Source: Tannerella sp. (lineage in GTDB: Bacteria > Bacteroidota > Bacteroidia > Bacteroidales > Tannerellaceae). From it: DNA of 17,649 nt. The DNA is taken from assembly GCA_031290635.1 (NCBI GenBank), contig JAITNE010000068.1, forward strand, positions 1 through 17,649, in the 5' to 3' direction. Below are positions 14,409 to 17,649 of the stretch, one piece after another (position 1 is the first letter of the stretch; each line of letters begins with the position of its first letter). Position numbers and translations under genes: made by a program. The notes under the pieces were generated by a model that worked only from the letters and a program-made list of their open reading frames with translations, searched no databases and was not told the DNA's origin.

Positions 14409-14576
14409 TCATAGAAATCTCATTATATATTGAACAATTCTAAGCACTACAGCTACTCCGCCGAGCAGAAGATACAGCGGGAAGCTGCTTACTGCGAAAT
14501 AACTGATTATCGCGCCAACGGCTAATATCATAAAGAAGATAGTAAGCAGTTCGTCTATTGGTGAGTCTCGTCTCAT
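14409..14576 (-). CDS. Small two-helix membrane protein in the kor operon
   Basis: This 55-residue gene falls below usual length cut-offs. Its ATG (14576-14574) overlaps the korA stop as ATGA, the classic sign of translational coupling. The product begins MRRDSPIDELL and has two hydrophobic stretches: about residues 11-30 (containing FFMILAVGAIISYFAV) and about 32-45 (FPLYLLLGGVAVVL). It ends RIVQYIMRFL, so basic residues flank both helices. From memory, Bacteroides kor/vor operons carry a similar small protein ending in a VLRLVQY-type motif at the same place, which supports its being real. It may tether or modulate the oxidoreductase at the inner membrane, but that is inference only. Confidence 0.72.
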   Translation of the reverse strand: MRRDSPIDELLTIFFMILAVGAIISYFAVSSFPLYLLLGGVAVVLRIVQYIMRFL

Positions 14577-15700
14577 ATCAAAATCTCCTTAGTGGCAATC
14601 ACCGCGTTTACAATCTCGTCAGAAGCAATCAGTTTCTCTTTTACCGCGTTCACAATCTCATTTGGAGTGAATACTATGCCGCCAAGCCGACCGAAATGCT
14701 CTACCTGCACTCTGCCGTTGACTGCCAACCGAACGTCTTCGACCATCTGACCAGCATTCAGCTCTACCGACAGCATTCCACGCACTTTCTCGGCATACTC
14801 CTTAATAGCTTTCGTCGGAAAAGGCCAAAGCGTTACAGGACGAAACAGTCCGAGCTTCAAACCTTCGCTGCGAGCCGTCTCTATCGCCGTCTGACAGATA
14901 CGAGCCGACGAGCCGAAAGCTATCAGCAGATAATCCGCATCATCGCACATATATTCCTCGTATCGAACCTCGGTTTCTTCTATCTGCCTGTATTTAGCCT
15001 GAAAACGCAAGTTCTTCTTCTCCATGATTTCGGGGTCAAGTTCGAGCGACGTTATCACATTACGTTCGCGGTCGGCTTTCTTGCCGCGCGAAGCCCAGGG
15101 TGATTCCATCTCTATCTCCTCGTCGGTTTTACGCGGACGAAACGGAGGCAGTACTACCTTCTCCATCAATTGTCCAATCATGCCGTCAGCCAGAATCATC
15201 GCCGGATTAAGATACTTGAACGCCAGATCGAAGCCCAAAGCTACGAAATCGGCCATCTCCTGCACCGACGAAGGCGCAAGAGTTATCAGCCTGTAGTCGC
15301 CATGTCCGCCACCCTTGACGGTCTGGAAATAATCGGCCTGACTTGGCTGAATAGTACCCAGACCCGGCCCTCCTCTCATCACGTTGACAAGCAGACAGGG
15401 CAAGTCTGCGCCCGCAATATAGGATATACCTTCGAGTTTGAGGCTGATACCGGGGCTTGACGACGATGTCATCACCCTTTTGCCTGTGCCCGCGCCACCA
15501 TAGACCATGTTGATGGCGGCTATTTCGCTCTCGGCTTGCAGCACTACCATGCCGGTCGTCTCCCAAGGCTTCTCGGCTTCGAGCGTCTCGAGTATCTCCG
15601 ACTGCGGCGTTATCGGGTAACCGAAATAACCGTCCGTACCGTAACGGATTGCTGCATGAGCAATGGCCTCGTTCCCTTTCATTAATTTTACTTCTTCCAT
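14573..15700 (-). CDS. korA: 2-oxoacid:ferredoxin oxidoreductase, alpha subunit (VorB/KorA)
   Basis: The 375-residue protein carries GYPITPQSEI (27-36), the 2-oxoacid-recognition loop of this family. AESEIAAINMVYGGAGTGKR (56-75) and TSSSSPGISLK follow, as in the pyrimidine-binding alpha domain. Domain II ends with the transketolase-C-like part (LLIAFGSSARICQTAIETA, LFRPVTLWPFP). Homologues are often named 3-methyl-2-oxobutanoate dehydrogenase subunit VorB, so the substrate may be 2-oxoisovalerate rather than 2-oxoglutarate. It lies 3 nt after korD and overlaps the next gene by 4 nt. The C-terminus contains EIVNAV twice, 14 residues apart, from a small tandem duplication. Confidence 0.93.
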   Translation of the reverse strand: MEEVKLMKGNEAIAHAAIRYGTDGYFGYPITPQSEILETLEAEKPWETTGMVVLQAESEIAAINMVYGGAGTGKRVMTSSSSPGISLKLEGISYIAGADLPCLLVNVMRGGPGLGTIQPSQADYFQTVKGGGHGDYRLITLAPSSVQEMADFVALGFDLAFKYLNPAMILADGMIGQLMEKVVLPPFRPRKTDEEIEMESPWASRGKKADRERNVITSLELDPEIMEKKNLRFQAKYRQIEETEVRYEEYMCDDADYLLIAFGSSARICQTAIETARSEGLKLGLFRPVTLWPFPTKAIKEYAEKVRGMLSVELNAGQMVEDVRLAVNGRVQVEHFGRLGGIVFTPNEIVNAVKEKLIASDEIVNAVIATKEILI

Positions 15701-15703
15701 GTC

Positions 15704-15937
15704 TTAATTCTCAATTTTCTTTTTATAAACAGTCAGACAGCCGTCGGGACACACCCAACCGCAACTTGCACATCCGATACATGCGTCGGGATTCTTCATA
15801 TACATATAATGATAACCCTTCGTGTTGACTTCTCTCGGATGAAGTTCAAGTACATCGGCAGGACATGCTACCGCGCACAAATTGCAGCCTTTACAACGTT
15901 CGGCGTCCACTACAACCGCTCCTTTTATCTTTGCCAT
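15704..15937 (-). CDS. korD: 2x[4Fe-4S] ferredoxin subunit of the 2-oxoacid oxidoreductase
   Basis: The 77-residue protein has two canonical clusters of four cysteines: C15, C18, C21 and C25-Pro; and C53, C56, C59 and C63-Pro. An extra Cys67 follows. This is the delta subunit that passes electrons from the TPP site to free ferredoxin. It is the first gene of the kor operon and is separated from korA by 3 nt. A minus-7 box lies 28 bp upstream, in a region shared with the divergent HU gene. Confidence 0.92.
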   Translation of the reverse strand: MAKIKGAVVVDAERCKGCNLCAVACPADVLELHPREVNTKGYHYMYMKNPDACIGCASCGWVCPDGCLTVYKKKIEN

Positions 15938-15965
15938 AAATCAATATTTTTCGTTTTCGAAGGCG

Positions 15966-15973
15966 CAAAGGTA
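15966..15973 (-). promoter_or_regulatory. Minus-7 box of the kor operon
   Basis: The minus strand reads TACCTTTG, a full TAnnTTTG match, 28 bp before the korD ATG. The sequence upstream is AT-rich (AATATTTTTG) without TTTG at 19 nt. Confidence 0.55.
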
Positions 15974-16017
15974 CAAAAATATTTTGTTCTCAGTTGGTGT
16001 TTGTTGAAAATATTGCT

Positions 16018-16025
16018 TATCTTTG
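16018..16025 (+). promoter_or_regulatory. Minus-7 box of the HU-family gene
   Basis: TATCTTTG is a full TAnnTTTG match, with TTG at 15994-15996 (21 nt upstream). A long leader of about 105 nt separates it from the ATG at 16135. The 23 bp around it (16007-16029) recur with one mismatch at 17503-17525. Confidence 0.55.
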
Positions 16026-16134
16026 CGGCGATTTTGTGGCAGAGTTTCGTATGGACTTCGGCTTTGTTGTCAAAATTGGATTTAGAGAATTTAGCGATAG
16101 AAGTCCTTAGAGTTTAATTTAAATTGTTAAAATT

Positions 16135-16521
16135 ATGGCAGTAGGCTATGTTTTAGTGGAGCGCGGTAATCCGGGTAATCTCGAAGCGCCAAAGAAATTT
16201 TATGCTCAAGCAAAGAGCAAGGGAGTATTAAGTCTTCGCAAGGTGAGTAAAGAAATCGCTGAAGGCTCGACCACGGTTAGCGATACCGATGTGTTGGCAG
16301 TGTTGAACGACCTGACAAAGGTATTGCGCCGCCATCTGGAGAACGGCGAAATAATCCATTTAGGTGATTTCGGCACTTTCCAGATCTCGCTTACAAGCGA
16401 CGGGTCGGAAACAGCGGACAAGTTTAATCAATCATTAATCAAGAACCCCAAGGTGGCATTCCGTCCGGGTATTGATTTGAAAGATATGCTTGCGACTCTG
16501 AAGTACGAAAAGGCGAAGTAA
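16135..16521 (+). CDS. HU-family (HU-HIG type) DNA-binding protein
   Basis: The 128-residue protein begins MAVGYVLVERGNPGN, the N-terminal extension typical of Bacteroidetes HU-like proteins. A helical dimerisation region follows (KVSKEIAEGSTTVSDTDVLAVLNDLTKVLRRHLENGE), then the HU core strand LGDFGTFQISLTSDG and a C-terminal tail with NPKVAFRPG. The length matches the HU-HIG group, which is longer than E. coli HU. It should bend and compact DNA as a dimer. The gene is divergent from the kor operon and stands alone, followed directly by a repeat array and a terminator built from the same repeat. Confidence 0.88.
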   Translation: MAVGYVLVERGNPGNLEAPKKFYAQAKSKGVLSLRKVSKEIAEGSTTVSDTDVLAVLNDLTKVLRRHLENGEIIHLGDFGTFQISLTSDGSETADKFNQSLIKNPKVAFRPGIDLKDMLATLKYEKAK

Positions 16522-16523
16522 AA

Positions 16524-16670
16524 AGATCTCCGATCGATTAAAAAAAGATCTCCGATCGATTTTAAAACGATTACCGATCGATTGAAGCATCGATTACCGA
16601 TCGATTGATGGGGCGATTACCGATCGATTTGCAGGACGATAACTATCGTTTTGGGAATCGATCGGTATTG
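16524..16670 (+). repeat. Iteron-like tandem array, 22-23-bp period, after the HU gene
   Basis: A 16-bp unit, best form CGATTACCGATCGATT, occurs at 16524-16539 and 16546-16561 (both starting AGATCT) and at 16568-16583, 16591-16606 and 16614-16629. A degenerate copy lies at 16637-16652, and an inverted copy at 16656-16670. Start-to-start spacing is 22, 22, 23, 23 and 23 bp, close to two helical turns, so all units face the same side of the DNA. The array holds eight GATC sites. Spacers are 6-8 bp of unrelated sequence. Confidence 0.85.
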
Positions 16671-16675
16671 TTTTT
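16618..16675 (+). terminator. Rho-independent terminator of the HU gene made from array units
   Basis: TACCGATCGATT (16618-16629, the fifth array unit) pairs perfectly with AATCGATCGGTA (16656-16667, the inverted unit). The loop contains a small hairpin ACGATA/TATCGT (16636-16649). TTGTTTTT follows (16668-16675). The array upstream would therefore be part of the HU mRNA 3' region. Confidence 0.6.
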
Positions 16676-16769
16676 AGAAAAAGCAGACAAGGGAATGATT
16701 ATGAACATCTCAATCCTGTAATATAAATACAAACTTATGTATAAAAATATCTTCGGAAGGGAGCGTCGG

Positions 16770-17504
16770 ATGAAAGGGCGCGTTTGCATATCCGGCTTGG
16801 CGCTGACTTGTCTGTTGGTGATGTTGCCCGCTGCATCGCAGGGACAGGAAAACCGACGGTGGGCTTTGCGTTATGGCGCAGACTTCTTTGACAAACCCAT
16901 ACTGACACACAATCCCACAAAGGTGTCGACCGGCGACGGCAGCTCGGCTTTTGCCGTGATGGGCGAATACTTTCTGCCGAACAAATGGAGTCTGCAAGCC
17001 GGTTATTTTTCCACGAAAGTCAGCTACGGCGACGCCACTCGCCATATTGAAGGCGCACGCATGGGAGCGAGGAGATATCTTCTGCATCCCGACTTCTTCG
17101 TTCAGCCCTACTTGTCGGCGGCGGGCGAATTTAATTGGGGACAAGGTGCGGTACGCCACACCTCCGGCGCTACATGGGAAAGCCGTCAAGCAAACAGCTA
17201 TACCGTCAAGCAAAACACCGTCAACCCGCGGCTGTCCGTCGTGTCCGGAGTCGGGGTAGAGATGTACCTGTTTTCGTCAGTCGCGATTTTCGCCGAGTAC
17301 AACATAAGCATGGGAATCGCCTCCCGCACCACCGTAGAGAGGTCGTGGGAGAACGGAACATCCTGCCTAATACGCGACAAAGGCATGTTTCATTCCCTAA
17401 GCATGGGCGCAAAGTTGACGTTCCCGTTTACGTTCACCTCCGACGACGGAAAGAATTTGTTGTCTTTCGTCTCCGAGTTGATAGATAGCCTGCTCTACAA
17501 TTAA
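16770..17504 (+). CDS. Predicted outer-membrane beta-barrel protein, function unknown
   Basis: From the chosen ATG the protein has 244 residues. MKGR is followed by a hydrophobic core (VCISGLALTCLLVMLPAA) and a likely Sec cut near SQG-QE. The body alternates short amphipathic strands with Gly-rich turns (WALRYGADFF, WSLQAGYFST, FFVQPYLSAAGEFNWGQG, VAIFAEYNISMG, FHSLSMGAKLTFPF). That suits a small 8-10-strand barrel of the OmpX/opacity type, but I do not recognise a specific family. The last strand is followed by a polar, partly helical tail (SDDGKNLLSFVSELIDSLLYN). The frame opens at an earlier ATG (16737). I prefer 16770 because it gives a normal signal peptide and has GGAAGGGAG just upstream. 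Confidence 0.65.
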   Translation: MKGRVCISGLALTCLLVMLPAASQGQENRRWALRYGADFFDKPILTHNPTKVSTGDGSSAFAVMGEYFLPNKWSLQAGYFSTKVSYGDATRHIEGARMGARRYLLHPDFFVQPYLSAAGEFNWGQGAVRHTSGATWESRQANSYTVKQNTVNPRLSVVSGVGVEMYLFSSVAIFAEYNISMGIASRTTVERSWENGTSCLIRDKGMFHSLSMGAKLTFPFTFTSDDGKNLLSFVSELIDSLLYN

Positions 17505-17513
17505 AATATTGCT

Positions 17514-17521
17514 TACCTTTG
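17514..17521 (+). promoter_or_regulatory. Minus-7 box in a duplicated promoter module
   Basis: TACCTTTG is a full TAnnTTTG match lying 10 nt after the barrel-protein stop. It sits in a 23-bp segment (17503-17525) that copies the HU promoter region 16007-16029 with one difference. It points into the FtsX fragment. Confidence 0.5.
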
Positions 17522-17539
17522 CGGCCGTTAGCCGCGTAT

Positions 17540-17649
17540 TACGAACTTCAGTTGAAGGAGGGAGACATGTTGAACGACAATGATGACCCGCATCTTGTTT
17601 TGATAAACGAATCGGCAGCAAAAGCTTTTGGTTGGAATAAGCCGGTCGG
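17540..17649 (+). pseudogene. N-terminally missing FtsX/MacB-type permease fragment, runs off the window
   Basis: The frame reads YYELQLKEGDMLNDND, then VLINESAAKAFGWNKPVG up to the window end. This aligns with residues about 520-560 of the complete permease at 8056-10398, which has YYDFKLIEGEMLSDND and ALISESAVKAFGWDKPLG. It therefore corresponds to the middle of the second periplasmic domain. The first 500 or so residues of such a protein are absent: upstream lie only about 15 codons of unrelated sequence, a minus-7 box and the previous gene's stop. An ATG at 17567, preceded by GGAGGGA, could initiate a fragment. Either this is a decayed paralogue or the 5' part was replaced by the duplicated promoter segment. 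The remainder is outside the window. Confidence 0.65.

Noticed and set aside
14158..14412. 84-codon open frame overlapping small membrane gene and korB
   Set aside because: About half of it is the translation of the dispersed inverted repeat (HCEERSNL and LAMTG strings). I do not count it as a gene, though its coupling geometry is noted as a finding.
16524..16670. CRISPR array
   Set aside because: Repeat units are only 16 bp with 6-8-bp spacers, one copy is inverted, and no cas gene is present.
16737..16769. Upstream ATG for the barrel protein
   Set aside because: It would add 11 residues with several charges before the signal peptide; the ATG at 16770 has a better signal sequence and an SD-like GGAAGGGAG. 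It cannot be fully excluded.

Overview
The window comes from a Bacteroidota genome, most likely an uncultured Bacteroidales. Four things point there: a fused HisB of the Bacteroides type; an HU-HIG-type DNA-binding protein and a Bvu_2165/DUF4469-type protein; a Bacteroidetes 'putative porin'; and upstream regions that repeatedly carry the TAnnTTTG minus-7 box, once with TTTG exactly 19 nt upstream (hisC). Most genes are on the minus strand and read from high to low coordinates.

Layout. (1) 1-1430 is an AT-rich accessory end: the 3' part of a GIY-YIG nuclease-family gene, an inverted repeat resembling an integron attC site, a DUF3791 gene overlapping the stub of a DUF3990 gene, and about 400 bp of gene-free palindrome-rich DNA. 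(2) 1474-2214 is an HU-like/DUF4469 protein. (3) 2331-4114 is an overlapping pair of exported proteins, DUF6599 (Sec) and DUF362 (Tat). (4) 4150-4440 is a non-coding region with degenerate direct repeats. (5) 4445-7191 is a partial histidine operon, hisC - DUF3127 - hisB, with its own promoter. (6) 7219-10440 is an FtsX/MacB-type ABC permease followed by a membrane-anchored solute-binding-domain protein. (7) 10399-10664 carries short palindromes and a tandem repeat. (8) 10665-15973 is a 2-oxoacid:ferredoxin oxidoreductase operon, korD - korA - small membrane protein - korB - korC, with a porin 5 nt after korC. (9) 16018-16675 is a divergent HU-family gene whose 3' region is a tandem repeat array ending in a terminator. 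(10) 16770-17504 is a predicted outer-membrane barrel protein, followed by a copy of the HU promoter and an N-terminally missing fragment of a second FtsX-like permease that runs off the window.

How the genes work together. KorABCD should oxidatively decarboxylate a 2-oxoacid (2-oxoglutarate or a branched-chain 2-oxoacid) to an acyl-CoA and reduced ferredoxin; a 55-residue, two-helix membrane protein is translationally coupled between korA and korB. HisC and HisB catalyse histidine-pathway steps, and the DUF3127 protein between them ends in an SSB-like DLPF tip.

The points most worth a second look are the repeat array after the HU gene, the coupled small membrane protein in the kor operon, the DUF3127 tip, the attC-like site beside a truncated DUF3990 gene, and the FtsX fragment fused behind a duplicated promoter. 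I found no tRNA, rRNA, CRISPR array or complete insertion sequence.
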